Shown: piece by piece, positions 15,218-23,434 of the stretch
Numbering within the stretch: position 1 is the stretch's first letter
Layout: each line of letters starts with the position of its first letter
Assembly: GCA_002725445.1 (NCBI GenBank)
Contig: PBPD01000035.1
Location: 1-23,434, forward strand
Source of the DNA: Rickettsiales bacterium
GTDB lineage: Bacteria; Pseudomonadota; Alphaproteobacteria; Rickettsiales; UBA3002
Reading direction: 5' to 3'
Length of the DNA: 23,434 bases
Position numbers and translations under genes: made by a program
The notes under the pieces: model-generated
Databases searched by the model: none
Told to the model about the DNA's origin: nothing
Seen by the model: only the letters and a program-made list of their open reading frames with translations

Positions 15218-16328
15218 CTAGCTACGTTTACCCTGCACACGGTCAGCCAATGCGGCGGCCATAAAATCATCCAGGTCACCATCCAGCACTGCCTGCGTAT
15301 TGCCGGTTTCTACGTTGGTGCGCAAATCTTTCACCATCTGATAGGGGTGCAGCACATAGGAACGAATCTGGTTGCCCCATCCAATGTCTGACTTATTCGC
15401 CTCGGTGGCAGCGGCCTCGGCCTCACGCTTTTGCAGCTCGGCTTCATACAACCGGGCTTTCAGCATTTTCATAGCGGCCGCACGGTTGGAGTGCTGGCTG
15501 CGCGAATTCTGACACTGCACCACAATATTGGTGGGAATATGGGTGATGCGTATAGCGCTGTCGGTTTTGTTCACATGCTGCCCGCCTGCGCCGGAGGCAC
15601 GGAACGTATCCACCCGCAAATCCTTCTCCTCGATGGTGATGTCGATATCATCATCCACTTCGGGATAAACCCACACGCTCGCAAAACTGGTGTGGCGGCG
15701 ACCTGAAGAGTCATACGGCGAAATACGCACCAGACGATGCACGCCCGACTCGGTCTTCAGCCAGCCATAGGCATTCATGCCGCTCACCTTGAACGTGGCC
15801 GATTTGATGCCTGCCTCATCGCCTGCCTGCTCGTCAATCACCTCGGTTTTATGCTCATGCGCATTCGCCCAACGCATATACATGCGATAGAGCATCTCAG
15901 CCCAGTCATTGCTTTCAGTGCCACCTGCACCAGGATGAATCTCGACAAAGCAGTTATTGGCATCCGCCTCGCCCGACAATAAGGATTCCGTCTTCAGATT
16001 TGCAATTTTACGCGCTGCTTTGGCCAGCTCGGCCTCGGCTTCGGCAACGGTGGCCTCATCGCCCTCTTCTTCGCCCAGCTCTATCAGCCCGACCGCATCT
16101 TCAACCGCCTGATCCAGCTCATTGTAATTGCTGATGATCGAGTCGTAACGTGTACGCTCGCGCAATATTTTCTGGGCTTCGGCGGGGTTATCCCACAGGC
16201 TTGGGTCTTCGGCCTGAATGTTCAATTCTTCCAGACGTTTCAGCGAGGCATCCCAGTCAAAGGAACCTCCTCAGCAGATCCTGATTCTGCCTGATCTCGT
16301 CGATTAATGCGGTGGTTTCAGCTTTCAT
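15218..16328 (-). CDS. prfB: Peptide chain release factor 2 with programmed +1 frameshift
   Basis: RF2 ends translation at UGA and UAA. A plain reading frame begins only at a TTG (16225), but the protein is complete if translation starts at ATG 16328-16326, reads 23 codons to CTT (16262-16260), skips the T of an in-frame TGA (16259-16257) and continues from GAC 16258, giving about 369 residues (E. coli RF2 has 365). The start then reads MKAETTALIDEIRQNQ. The GGQ motif that drives peptide release is intact (Q250, in SGAGGQHVNKTDS). The stop-codon recognition tripeptide SPF is SPY here (RISPYDSSGRRHT), a form I recall from other alphaproteobacteria. It lies 71 bases after mrcA, and an isolated TATAAT in that gap may give it its own promoter. 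Autoregulation by frameshifting when RF2 is scarce follows from the known mechanism. Confidence 0.95.
16256..16271 (-). promoter_or_regulatory. prfB: prfB +1 frameshift site
   Basis: On the minus strand AGGAGG-TTC-CTT-TGA-C: a Shine-Dalgarno-like AGGAGG, three bases, the CTT slippery codon, the UGA stop and a C after it. The geometry is the same as in E. coli prfB (AGGGGG-TAT-CTT-TGA-C). The downstream frame resumes exactly with the conserved RF2 sequence DWDASLKRLEEL. Confidence 0.95.
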
Positions 16329-16388
16329 GCTTTGTGTTGTAGTAAATCTGCGGCGTTGTGCAAGTGTTAGTTGGCCTGCCTGCGCGTA

Positions 16389-16394
16389 ATTATA
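16389..16394 (-). promoter_or_regulatory. Possible -10 element for prfB
   Basis: A perfect TATAAT on the minus strand sits just past the mrcA stop, about 60 bases before the prfB ATG. No convincing -35 is found 16-18 bases upstream, so a separate prfB promoter is only possible. Confidence 0.25.
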
Positions 16395-16399
16395 CATGC

Positions 16400-19072
16400 C
16401 TAGTACAGCCCGCCCGTACCGTAATCGATGGTGCCTTCGGTGGAAAAACCACGGCGCGGCGCGCGGCGATTGCGCATCTCGAATGGGTTTTCCTGCGGCG
16501 GCTGACGCACCTCCTGCCCCTGTTGGAACTGGCGTTGCAATTCGTCTGGGCTCATCATTTGGGTGCCATCCTGCAGCGCTTGCGTGCGCGGGTCATAGGT
16601 GGAATATGGCGAGAACCCATCCTCAAACTCCAGCTGCGGCAATTCAGGGGCAGCGGTTTGTGTGTCCTGCGCGCTTGGCTCAGGATCGCCCGGCAAGCGC
16701 GGAATGAAGATGTTGCCACCTACCACAAACGATTCAGTAATCGGCTCGCCGTCGGTAGGGATAGCGGGATTAGGCGGCAGACCTGTGGAACGGTCTACAC
16801 GAATCTGGCGAATGCCGGGCGGAATACGGAAAGGACGTGCTGGCGTATCGGCCAATGCGCTGTCCATAAACTCAACAAAAGCAGGCAATGCCACGCGTGA
16901 GCCAGTTTCTTTATCGCCAAGGCTGGCAGGCTGGTCAAAGCCGATATAAACCCCCATCACCAAATCAGGCGAGAAGCCCATAAACCATGTGTCGCGGCTG
17001 TCATTGGTGGTACCAGTTTTGCCGGCCAGCGGTTTGCCCACTTTGCGTGCGCGCACGCCCGTTCCACGCTGCACCACACCTTCCAGCATCGACACCACCT
17101 GATAGGCAATGCGGGCATCGGCCACAATTTCGCGGTCATCATGCAGAATCGGTGGGGTCACATCGCCCAGCGAGCTAGCACCTGTCAGCAGGCACCCTTC
17201 GCAATCGCGCGTGTCACGACGGTAGATAATACTGCCATTACGGTCATCAATACGTTCGATCAATGCAGGCTCCAGTTTCTTACCGCCATTCACCAACATC
17301 GCATAGGCATTGGTGAGTTTGAGCAGGGTAGTCTCATGACTGCCCAGCACCACCGAATAGTTGCGCGGTATCTCGTCGTAAATGCCATAGCGGCGCGCCA
17401 CATGCAGAATGCGGCTAATACCAATCAGCTGTGCAAGCCGCACGGTCATGGCATTACGCGACTTCTCCAGCCCCACCCGCAAGGTGGTTGGCCCCATGAA
17501 TTTGCCGTCATAGTTCTGCGGCGTCCAGACCGGCAACCCCGGCCCTTGCGAAATTTCCACCGGCCCGTCCATAATCACCGTAGAAGGTGTAAAGCCTGCC
17601 TCCAGCGCTGCCATATAGGCAAAGGGCTTGAAGGCCGAACCCGGCTGGCGCCGCGCTTGCGTAGCACGGTTAAACTCGGTCTTGCCATAGGCATAACCGC
17701 CCGACATGGCCAGCACACGCCCTGTGTGCGGATCCATCGCCACCACTGCGCCATTGACTTTCGGAATCTGATGCAGCGCAAAGTCATTTTTGCCTTCGTC
17801 AAGCGGGCGCACCAGAATCACATCGCCCTGCTCCAGCACTTCCTTAGCGCTGCTAATGGCAGGCCCCATGCTGGTAGGCGACAAATAGGCACGCGCCCAT
17901 TTCAACTGATCCAGCCCGATCGTGCCCATATTCCCATCTAACGTGCCGATCTGCACCAGATCGTCCTTCACCTGCAACACCACGGCCACGGTTTCGTCAC
18001 CAAACAACGTGGGGGAATGCTCTTCTACCACTTTGGGCAGGTCGTTTTTCCAATTGGCGACAACCGGCATACGTGTAACGGGCCCGCGATAGCCATGGCG
18101 GCGGTCGTAATCCAGCAGCGCGTTGCGCAGCGCCTCATCGGCCACGCGCTGAATGTCGGGCTGTAGTGTGGTTTTCACCGTCAGCCCGCCTTCATACAAC
18201 ACCGACGAGCCATACATATCGGCCAGTTTGCGGCGTACTTCCTCGGCAAAAAAGTCGGCTTCGGCAACGTCCGTTTCATCACGGCTTTGCAGCACAATCG
18301 GCATAGAGCGTGCCCTATCCGCCTCTTCGCGTGTAATCATGCCATCTTCATACATACGGTCGATCACATAATTACGGCGCTCTTCTGCGCGCTCATAATT
18401 GGCAATCGGGTTCAGGCGCGAAGGCGCTTTAGGCATAGCTGCCAGCAAGGCGGCCTCTTCCACGTTCAGCTCATCAAGCGATTTGTTGAAATAGTTCAGC
18501 GCAGCCGAAGCCACACCATACGAGCCTAACCCCAGATAAATATCGTTGAGATACAGCTCCAGAATCTTGTCTTTGCTGTACACTTTGCTGATGCGGTAAG
18601 CGAGTATGGCCTCTTTGATTTTACGTTCAAACGACTTCTCGCTGGTCAGCAAAAAATTCTTCACCACCTGTTGGGTAATGGTCGAACCACCCACCAGTGA
18701 ACGCCCCGTGCCAATGTTATTCACGTTCTTCACCACGGCGCGGCCAATCCCCACAATGTCCACCCCCTGATGGGTGTAGAAATTGCGGTCCTCGGCGGCG
18801 ATAAAGGCATTGGTCACACGTTTGGGAATCGCATGCAACGGCAGGAAGATGCGCCGTTCACGCGCATACTCGGCCAGCAACTTACCATCCGCCGCATAAA
18901 GCCGCGTGGTAATAGGCGGATCGTAGTCGGCCAGCTGGTCAAAATCGGGCAGGTCTTCGGCATAATGTTGGAACACCAGCATCACGGTGATAAACCCGAA
19001 AATACCAGCCATCATGCCCGCTGCTCCCAGCCAGGCTATCCCGTGTAGAAATCCTTTAAGTAGTTCGCGCAT
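16400..19072 (-). CDS. mrcA: Penicillin-binding protein 1A (bifunctional peptidoglycan synthase)
   Basis: An 890-residue class A PBP that polymerises and cross-links peptidoglycan in the periplasm. A short cytoplasmic N-terminus and one membrane helix (~12-34) precede the glycosyltransferase GT51 domain (~55-230) with catalytic E94 (AAEDRNFYTHQGVD) and the GGSTITQQ and RKIKEAILAYRIS motifs. An OB-like insert region (~320-420) follows. The transpeptidase has S479 in SAFK, an SRN triad further on, and KTGTT. The C-terminal ~120 residues are Pro/Gln/Arg rich and probably disordered. No strong ribosome site precedes ATG 19072. It follows amiC by 50 bases, so a cell-wall operon amiC-mrcA(-prfB) is likely, as in other alphaproteobacteria. 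Slightly longer than E. coli PBP1A (850). Confidence 0.95.
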   Translation of the reverse strand: MRELLKGFLHGIAWLGAAGMMAGIFGFITVMLVFQHYAEDLPDFDQLADYDPPITTRLYAADGKLLAEYARERRIFLPLHAIPKRVTNAFIAAEDRNFYTHQGVDIVGIGRAVVKNVNNIGTGRSLVGGSTITQQVVKNFLLTSEKSFERKIKEAILAYRISKVYSKDKILELYLNDIYLGLGSYGVASAALNYFNKSLDELNVEEAALLAAMPKAPSRLNPIANYERAEERRNYVIDRMYEDGMITREEADRARSMPIVLQSRDETDVAEADFFAEEVRRKLADMYGSSVLYEGGLTVKTTLQPDIQRVADEALRNALLDYDRRHGYRGPVTRMPVVANWKNDLPKVVEEHSPTLFGDETVAVVLQVKDDLVQIGTLDGNMGTIGLDQLKWARAYLSPTSMGPAISSAKEVLEQGDVILVRPLDEGKNDFALHQIPKVNGAVVAMDPHTGRVLAMSGGYAYGKTEFNRATQARRQPGSAFKPFAYMAALEAGFTPSTVIMDGPVEISQGPGLPVWTPQNYDGKFMGPTTLRVGLEKSRNAMTVRLAQLIGISRILHVARRYGIYDEIPRNYSVVLGSHETTLLKLTNAYAMLVNGGKKLEPALIERIDDRNGSIIYRRDTRDCEGCLLTGASSLGDVTPPILHDDREIVADARIAYQVVSMLEGVVQRGTGVRARKVGKPLAGKTGTTNDSRDTWFMGFSPDLVMGVYIGFDQPASLGDKETGSRVALPAFVEFMDSALADTPARPFRIPPGIRQIRVDRSTGLPPNPAIPTDGEPITESFVVGGNIFIPRLPGDPEPSAQDTQTAAPELPQLEFEDGFSPYSTYDPRTQALQDGTQMMSPDELQRQFQQGQEVRQPPQENPFEMRNRRAPRRGFSTEGTIDYGTGGLY

Positions 19073-19122
19073 GTATGTGTGTGTTTACCCGACTTTGTTT
19101 GCTTCTGCCAGCACTAACCTGC

Positions 19123-20349
19123 CTAGCGCGGACTATGGTTGAGGAAATACCCGTCGATCGCTTTGGCAATCCCCTCCACCACCCGGCTTTGGTATTCGGC
19201 GGTTTGCAACAACATCTCATCGCTGCGGTTCGACAAAAAGCCCACCTCAACCAGAATCGACGGAATATCAGGCGCTTTCAGCACGCGGAACCCTGCAAAA
19301 CGGTGCGGCCGCGGCAGCAAATTCACCTTGCGATGCACACTGCCAATCACCTCTTCGGCCAGCTCGGACGATTTATTTTTGGTTTCGCGCCGCGCCAGAT
19401 CGATGAGAATATTTGCTACATCCTCGTCCTGAATCGCAAGATCCACGCCTGCAATAATATCGGATTTGTTTTCGCGGGCAGCCAAAGCCGCCGCTTCCGC
19501 ATCGGATGCTTCGTCCGACAAAGTGTACACCGATAGCCCGCGCGCTGAGGCGTTGGGGTTAGAATCGGCATGCAGCGAGATAAACAGATCGCCCTGCGCG
19601 GCGCGTGCCAGCTTCACACGGTCGTGCAGCAGGATATAACGGTCGTTATCGCGCGTCATCACCACGCGGTAGCGACCTGTGCGCAACAAAGCAGTGCGCA
19701 ACGCTTTAGCAAATTGCATGGTGATATGCTTCTCATACACCCCGCTCAGGCCAATTGCCCCCACATCCTTGCCGCCATGGCCTGCATCGATCACGATAAT
19801 CGGTTTTTTCGCTTCGCGCGCGGCCACCTCAGGCTTGAGCACCGGCACGGGAATATAGTCAAAGCCCGACTCAGACAAAATGCGCGAGGCTTCTGCAGGC
19901 GAATAGGCTGCCTCTTTAGGCGCAGGCGCAATGTCGGGCGCATAGCCACTGGCGGGTTGCAGATCAATCGCCAATTGCCATGGCTGGCCCGCAGGCGGTG
20001 TCACACGGTAGACATTGATGATGGTAGCGGGCGCACTGAGGTCCACCACAATGCGCGAGGTATCATCGTCAAACCGGCCATAGCGAATATCGCGAATGAG
20101 AAACCCGTCGTAAGCAGCAGGCATACGGATCGCATCGCCGCTTTGCAAGGCCGGCAAATCAATAACCAACCGCTCCGGTTTGCTAAGCGTAAAGATCGCC
20201 TGCTCTTCCAGCTCGTTGGGACTTTGTAGTAAGATACGCTCGGCATTGCTGCCTGTTTGCAATTGCACGCGCGTAACCTGCGGCGCGGCATGGGCAAGCC
20301 AGGGCCACAACAAAGCCATAAAAATCAACGCTATAGCTGGAAATCGCAT
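19123..20349 (-). CDS. amiC: Secreted N-acetylmuramoyl-L-alanine amidase (AMIN + Amidase_3)
   Basis: A 408-residue periplasmic amidase that cuts the peptide stem from peptidoglycan, usually during septum splitting. A signal peptide covers residues 1-21 (hydrophobic core, cleavage after AHA). An AMIN domain (~24-135), which in this family targets the septum, is followed by a linker and a zinc Amidase_3 domain (~183-402). Its ligand motifs are DAGHGG, GVYEKH, SLHAD and the catalytic-Glu motif LVEVGFLSN. A long acidic helical stretch (SDEASDAEAAALAAREN and on) before the last motif matches the inhibitory helix seen in AmiB/AmiC-type enzymes. No clear ribosome site precedes the ATG. Transcribed away from rne, upstream of mrcA. 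The symbol amiC is by family; AmiB is not excluded. Confidence 0.93.
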   Translation of the reverse strand: MRFPAIALIFMALLWPWLAHAAPQVTRVQLQTGSNAERILLQSPNELEEQAIFTLSKPERLVIDLPALQSGDAIRMPAAYDGFLIRDIRYGRFDDDTSRIVVDLSAPATIINVYRVTPPAGQPWQLAIDLQPASGYAPDIAPAPKEAAYSPAEASRILSESGFDYIPVPVLKPEVAAREAKKPIIVIDAGHGGKDVGAIGLSGVYEKHITMQFAKALRTALLRTGRYRVVMTRDNDRYILLHDRVKLARAAQGDLFISLHADSNPNASARGLSVYTLSDEASDAEAAALAARENKSDIIAGVDLAIQDEDVANILIDLARRETKNKSSELAEEVIGSVHRKVNLLPRPHRFAGFRVLKAPDIPSILVEVGFLSNRSDEMLLQTAEYQSRVVEGIAKAIDGYFLNHSPR

Positions 20350-20431
20350 GCAGGAAGGCAGTTTTCTTGTTGTTTAGTAAGGTTGTAGGCAATCGCCGCG
20401 CAAAAGTGAACCATAAATATCGAAATAAGGA

Positions 20432-20459
20432 TTGTACGCTTGTGCAAAGCTGCTATAGT
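20432..20459 (+). promoter_or_regulatory. Putative rne promoter
   Basis: TTGTAC (20432-20437, 3 of 6) and TATAGT (20454-20459, 5 of 6) with a 16-base spacer. A start near 20466 would give an rne leader of about 305 bases, similar in scale to the long E. coli rne leader (~360). Bases 20350-20431 hold the divergent amiC upstream region, where I see no convincing promoter. Confidence 0.45.
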
Positions 20460-20469
20460 GCAACTGCAA

Positions 20470-20703
20470 GGCAAAGAGTGCCTGAGCAAAGAATTCCGCC
20501 GCATCGCCGGATGCTTGAAGGCTGAAGCGGCACAAGTATTGATATAACCGAACACATTAGAGTGGCAGCGATGAACGCGCCTTACGAGAGAACAACAGAA
20601 TTAACATTCAACGCCCCGGGGCTTCTATCCCCGCATTGCGGGGCGTCATGCCAAAGTTGTTATATCGCGTTAGCAGGTGATTCGCCGGGGATTGCAACCG
20701 GCG
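20470..20703 (+). ncRNA. Structured 5' leader of rne
   Basis: A 422-base gap (20350-20771) without a gene holds several hairpins on the rne side. These are GGCA/TGCC at 20470-20482; GCATC-GCCG-GATGC at 20501-20514 inside a GCCGC/GCGGC arm (20498-20531); a C4/G4 block at 20611-20646; and CGCCGG/CCGGCG at 20683-20703 with a nine-base loop. None is followed by a T run, so they are not terminators. RNase E is known to limit its own mRNA through leader hairpins in enterobacteria; a similar role here is an inference, and I do not match it to a named RNA family. Confidence 0.5.
20611..20646 (+). promoter_or_regulatory. Alternating C4/G4 block with two exclusive folds
   Basis: Four runs, CCCC (20614-20617), GGGG (20618-20621), CCCC (20629-20632) and GGGG (20640-20643). 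Fold A pairs ACGCCCC (20611-20617) with GGGGCGT (20640-20646) and nests GGGG/CCCC (20618-20632) inside. Fold B pairs CCCCGC (20629-20634) with GCGGGG (20638-20643) over a three-base loop. The folds cannot coexist. The block lies ~125 bases before the rne start. Confidence 0.5.
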
Positions 20704-20771
20704 CTTAAACCACGCCGCTCTGCCTTTCCTACTCCCACAATAGTGTGTTCTCTGGGATGGAGAACAAACAC

Positions 20772-23423
20772 ATGACCAAACGTATGCTTATCGATGCATT
20801 ACACACGGAAGAAACCCGTGTGGTAATTGCAGATGACGACCGAATCCACGAATTTGACTTTGTTACCGCCGCGAAAAAACAGATTAAAGGCAATATTTAT
20901 CTGGCGAAAGTAACGCGCGTTGAGCCTTCGCTGCAGGCAGCCTTTGTAGAATATGGCGGCGGCAAACAGGGCTTTTTGTCCTTCTCGGAGATTCACCCCG
21001 ACTATTACCAGATTCCTACCGAAGACCGTCAGCGTCTGATTGACGAAGAAGAAGCCGAGGCCGAAGCGGCCGAAGCCGAAGAGGAAGCTGCAGAAGAAGC
21101 ACGTCAGCAACGCCGTGGCCGCCGTGGTGGCCGTGGACGTCGCCGTGGTGGACGCAACCGCAATCGCAACCGTGATAATGACAATGATAACGATAGCGAT
21201 AACGAGAACGGACAGAATAACGACGAGTCTGCAGAGTCGAGCAACGATAACGACAAGGACGAAAACACCACCATCGCCGCAAAGGCTGGCGACAAAGTGG
21301 TGAAGTCGGACAAGGTGGAGGATGATGACGACACCTCCAACACCGATGAACAAACCGATGATGCAAACGCAAAAGACGATAGCAACGACGAATCATCGCG
21401 TAAAAAAGGCAAGCCCGCCAATGATGACGAACCAAAAGGCGATAATGGCGACGACGAAGACGAAGAAGATGATGTTGAGGAAGTAAGCGGCGAAGATGAT
21501 ATCGCCGAAGCACCGAAACACCGCCGCAAAGGCAAGTCGTTTAAACGCTACAAAATTCAGGAAGTGATCAAGCGCAACCAGATCATGCTGGTGCAGGTCA
21601 TCAAAGAAGAGCGCGGTAATAAAGGCGTGTCGCTGACAACCTATATGTCGCTGGCTGGCCGCTATTGTGTTCTGATGCCTAACTCGCCAAAAGCGGGCGG
21701 TATTTCGCGCAAAATCGGCAATGGCGAAGACCGCAAGCGTCTGAAAAAGATTGCCGCCGACTTGAAAGACAGCCGCGGCATGAGCGCAATTATTCGTACT
21801 GCGGGCATCGACCGCACGCGTGCGGAAATCAAGCGCGACTACGAATATCTGATCAAATTGTGGAACCAGATCCGCGAAGACACCATGCAATCCACCGCCC
21901 CTGCCCTCATCTATGAGGAAGGCGACATTATCAAACGCTCCATCCGCGACCTCTACACCGCCGATGTGGAAGAGATTTGGGTGGATGGCGACGCGGCCTA
22001 CAAACAGGCCAAGTCGTTCATGAAAATGCTTATGCCAAGCCACGCCCCGCGCGTGAAACAACATAAAGACGATTTGCCGCTCTTCTATGCCTATGACGTG
22101 GAAGACCAGCTCGCCTGCATTTATGAGCCAAGCGCCAAGCTGCCATCGGGCGGCTCGATCGTGCTGCAACCCACCGAAGCACTCATCTCGATTGATGTGA
22201 ACTCCGGCCGCTCCACCACCGAACGCAACGTGGAAGAAACCGCAATCAAGACCAACCTGGAAGCCGCAGACGAAGTGGCACGCCAGCTACGCCTGCGCGA
22301 TCTAGCCGGGCTGATTGTGGTCGACTTTATCGACATGAATTATGGCCGCCATCGCCGTCAGGTAGAGCGCGCCATGAAAGACGCACTCAAGCATGACCGC
22401 GCCAAAATTCAGGTCAGCCGTATTTCCAGCTTCGGCTTGATGGAACTGTCGCGTCAGCGCCTGCGTCCGAACATTCTGGAAGCCAGCTCGCAAATTTGCC
22501 CGCATTGTGAAGGGCAAGGCTTCATCCAGTCGGTCGAAACGGTGGCAATTCAGATCATCCGTATCATCGAAAAAGAAGCCACCATGCGCGAATATGAAAC
22601 CATTCGCGTGCAGACCTACAGCGAGGCAGCACTGCATTTGCTCAACGATAAGCGCGAAACCCTGCGCAAGATCGAAGACGAATATGATCTGGAAATTCTG
22701 ATAGAGATTGATAGCAGCCTGCTGGTCGGCAACTACAAAATTATCAAAGTAACCGAAGACGGCAAAGAGCATGTCCACGACACCTCGAGCAATCAGGACC
22801 GTGGCAAGCGCCGCCGTGGCCGCCGTGGTGGCCGCCGTCGCAATAAATCATCGAACGATAATCGCCCTGACAACCGCTCCCGCAACAACGATAACGATGC
22901 GGATAATGACGACGATAACGATAACGACACGTCGGATGAGCAGGACGATAACTATAAGGCCAAAGGCGATAAGGACGGCGAGAATAAAAAGCCGCGCCGC
23001 CGTGGTGGCCGTGGCCGTGGCCGCAAAAAAGACGATAAGGCGGATGCAAACGATGGCGACAAGAAGGACGATGCAGCCGCATCGGACGACAGCGCCAAGG
23101 ACGAAAAGGCCAAAGATGAAAAGCCGAAACGTCGCCGCACCAGCAAAAAGAAAGACGATGAAGGCAAGGACAAGCCAGCCCCTGCCAAGACGAAATCGGA
23201 TGATGCGAAGTCTGGCGACGACGCAGACACCGAGCCGCCAAAGATCGTCGAAATAAAAGAACGTGCCGAAGAAATTCGTGAAGAAGTGGCAGGCGACAAG
23301 CCCGCCCCTAAAAACACGGCATCGGCACTGGCCAAAGCGCGCGAAGCAACAGAGCCCACCAAAGCCGATAATGACGAAGAGGATAAAAAGCCGAAACGTC
23401 GCGGCTGGTGGAATCGCGGCTAG
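20772..23423 (+). CDS. rne: Ribonuclease E, alphaproteobacterial type
   Basis: An 883-residue endoribonuclease that starts mRNA decay and processes rRNA and tRNA; it scaffolds the degradosome. I start at ATG 20772 (MTKRMLIDALHTEETR), preceded by GGAGA (20759-20763) and matching alphaproteobacterial RNase E starts; the in-frame GTG 20745 and ATG 20757 lack such support. The S1 domain is split by an acidic, Arg/Gly and Asn/Asp-rich insert (~93-260). The DNase I-like core carries metal-binding D475 (SIDVNSGR) and D518 (VVDFIDM), 43 residues apart as in E. coli (303/346). The zinc link is C576-P-H-C579. The C-terminal third is low complexity with RGG and Asp/Lys repeats, and it ends PKRRGWWNRG, the GWW element that binds PNPase in Caulobacter. 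Transcribed divergently from amiC. Confidence 0.96.
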   Translation: MTKRMLIDALHTEETRVVIADDDRIHEFDFVTAAKKQIKGNIYLAKVTRVEPSLQAAFVEYGGGKQGFLSFSEIHPDYYQIPTEDRQRLIDEEEAEAEAAEAEEEAAEEARQQRRGRRGGRGRRRGGRNRNRNRDNDNDNDSDNENGQNNDESAESSNDNDKDENTTIAAKAGDKVVKSDKVEDDDDTSNTDEQTDDANAKDDSNDESSRKKGKPANDDEPKGDNGDDEDEEDDVEEVSGEDDIAEAPKHRRKGKSFKRYKIQEVIKRNQIMLVQVIKEERGNKGVSLTTYMSLAGRYCVLMPNSPKAGGISRKIGNGEDRKRLKKIAADLKDSRGMSAIIRTAGIDRTRAEIKRDYEYLIKLWNQIREDTMQSTAPALIYEEGDIIKRSIRDLYTADVEEIWVDGDAAYKQAKSFMKMLMPSHAPRVKQHKDDLPLFYAYDVEDQLACIYEPSAKLPSGGSIVLQPTEALISIDVNSGRSTTERNVEETAIKTNLEAADEVARQLRLRDLAGLIVVDFIDMNYGRHRRQVERAMKDALKHDRAKIQVSRISSFGLMELSRQRLRPNILEASSQICPHCEGQGFIQSVETVAIQIIRIIEKEATMREYETIRVQTYSEAALHLLNDKRETLRKIEDEYDLEILIEIDSSLLVGNYKIIKVTEDGKEHVHDTSSNQDRGKRRRGRRGGRRRNKSSNDNRPDNRSRNNDNDADNDDDNDNDTSDEQDDNYKAKGDKDGENKKPRRRGGRGRGRKKDDKADANDGDKKDDAAASDDSAKDEKAKDEKPKRRRTSKKKDDEGKDKPAPAKTKSDDAKSGDDADTEPPKIVEIKERAEEIREEVAGDKPAPKNTASALAKAREATEPTKADNDEEDKKPKRRGWWNRG

Positions 23424-23434
23424 CCCGCAACACA

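Noticed and set aside
16223..16225. TTG at 16225 as prfB start, or prfB as a pseudogene with an early stop
   Set aside because: The upstream frame, slippery CTT-TGA-C and AGGAGG show programmed frameshifting, and the extended protein has the expected RF2 length.
17141..17941. A 266-codon open frame on the plus strand inside mrcA
   Set aside because: Antisense to the transpeptidase region of a clear PBP1A; His/Arg/Gln-rich composition is typical of a shadow frame.
21160..21260. Short tandem DNA repeats (AAC/GAT-rich) resembling a microsatellite or CRISPR-like array
   Set aside because: They keep the reading frame and encode Asn/Asp low-complexity protein; there are no unique spacers between fixed repeats.
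21393..22169. A 258-codon open frame on the minus strand inside rne
   Set aside because: Antisense to the RNase E core and insert; no ribosome site or domain.

Overview
The window looks like chromosomal DNA from a motile alphaproteobacterium. The strongest support is the cell-wall/RNA block at the right end (rne facing away from amiC, mrcA and prfB), an order I know from alphaproteobacteria. An alphaproteobacterial-type RNase E, with a long acidic insertion in the S1 domain and a C-terminal GWW peptide, and a PAS_5-like protein agree with this. I cannot name a genus. I saw no tRNA, rRNA, insertion sequence, CRISPR array or prophage signature; nearly everything is coding and dense.

Region 1 (1-2534) holds a membrane-anchored protein-kinase-fold protein whose catalytic residues appear lost (pseudokinase), translationally coupled to a small multi-pass membrane protein of unknown function.

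Region 2 (about 2621-12585) is a ten-gene, same-strand, tightly packed locus with a good sigma70-like promoter at its head. The order is STAS protein, cheY, cheA, cheW, a membrane-bound receptor with three PAS domains, cheR, cheB, a second STAS protein (anti-sigma-factor-antagonist type), an RsbW-like HATPase, and a response regulator fused to a PP2C/SpoIIE-type phosphatase. The first seven genes form a complete chemosensory pathway without cheD, cheC or cheZ. The last three form a partner-switching module (phosphatase, antagonist, kinase). The likely reading is that CheA feeds phosphate both to CheY/CheB and to the REC-PP2C protein, so one receptor array could drive a methylation-adapted response and a partner switch. 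No sigma factor or other obvious final target is present.

Region 3 (12598-15107) holds mnmA (tRNA 2-thiouridylase, minus strand) with its own promoter, a divergently transcribed 206-residue protein I do not recognise, and a convergent PAS_5-like protein.

Region 4 (15218-23423) holds prfB, mrcA and amiC on the minus strand and rne on the plus strand. prfB carries a classical +1 programmed frameshift site, so its true start is upstream of what a plain open-reading-frame search gives. rne is preceded by a leader of roughly 300 bases with several predicted hairpins, including a block of alternating C4/G4 runs that can fold in two exclusive ways. It may serve RNase E autoregulation as in other proteobacteria.

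The most unusual part is the fusion of a chemosensory operon with a partner-switching module next to a pseudokinase pair. All functional statements come from reading motifs by eye; no database search was possible.
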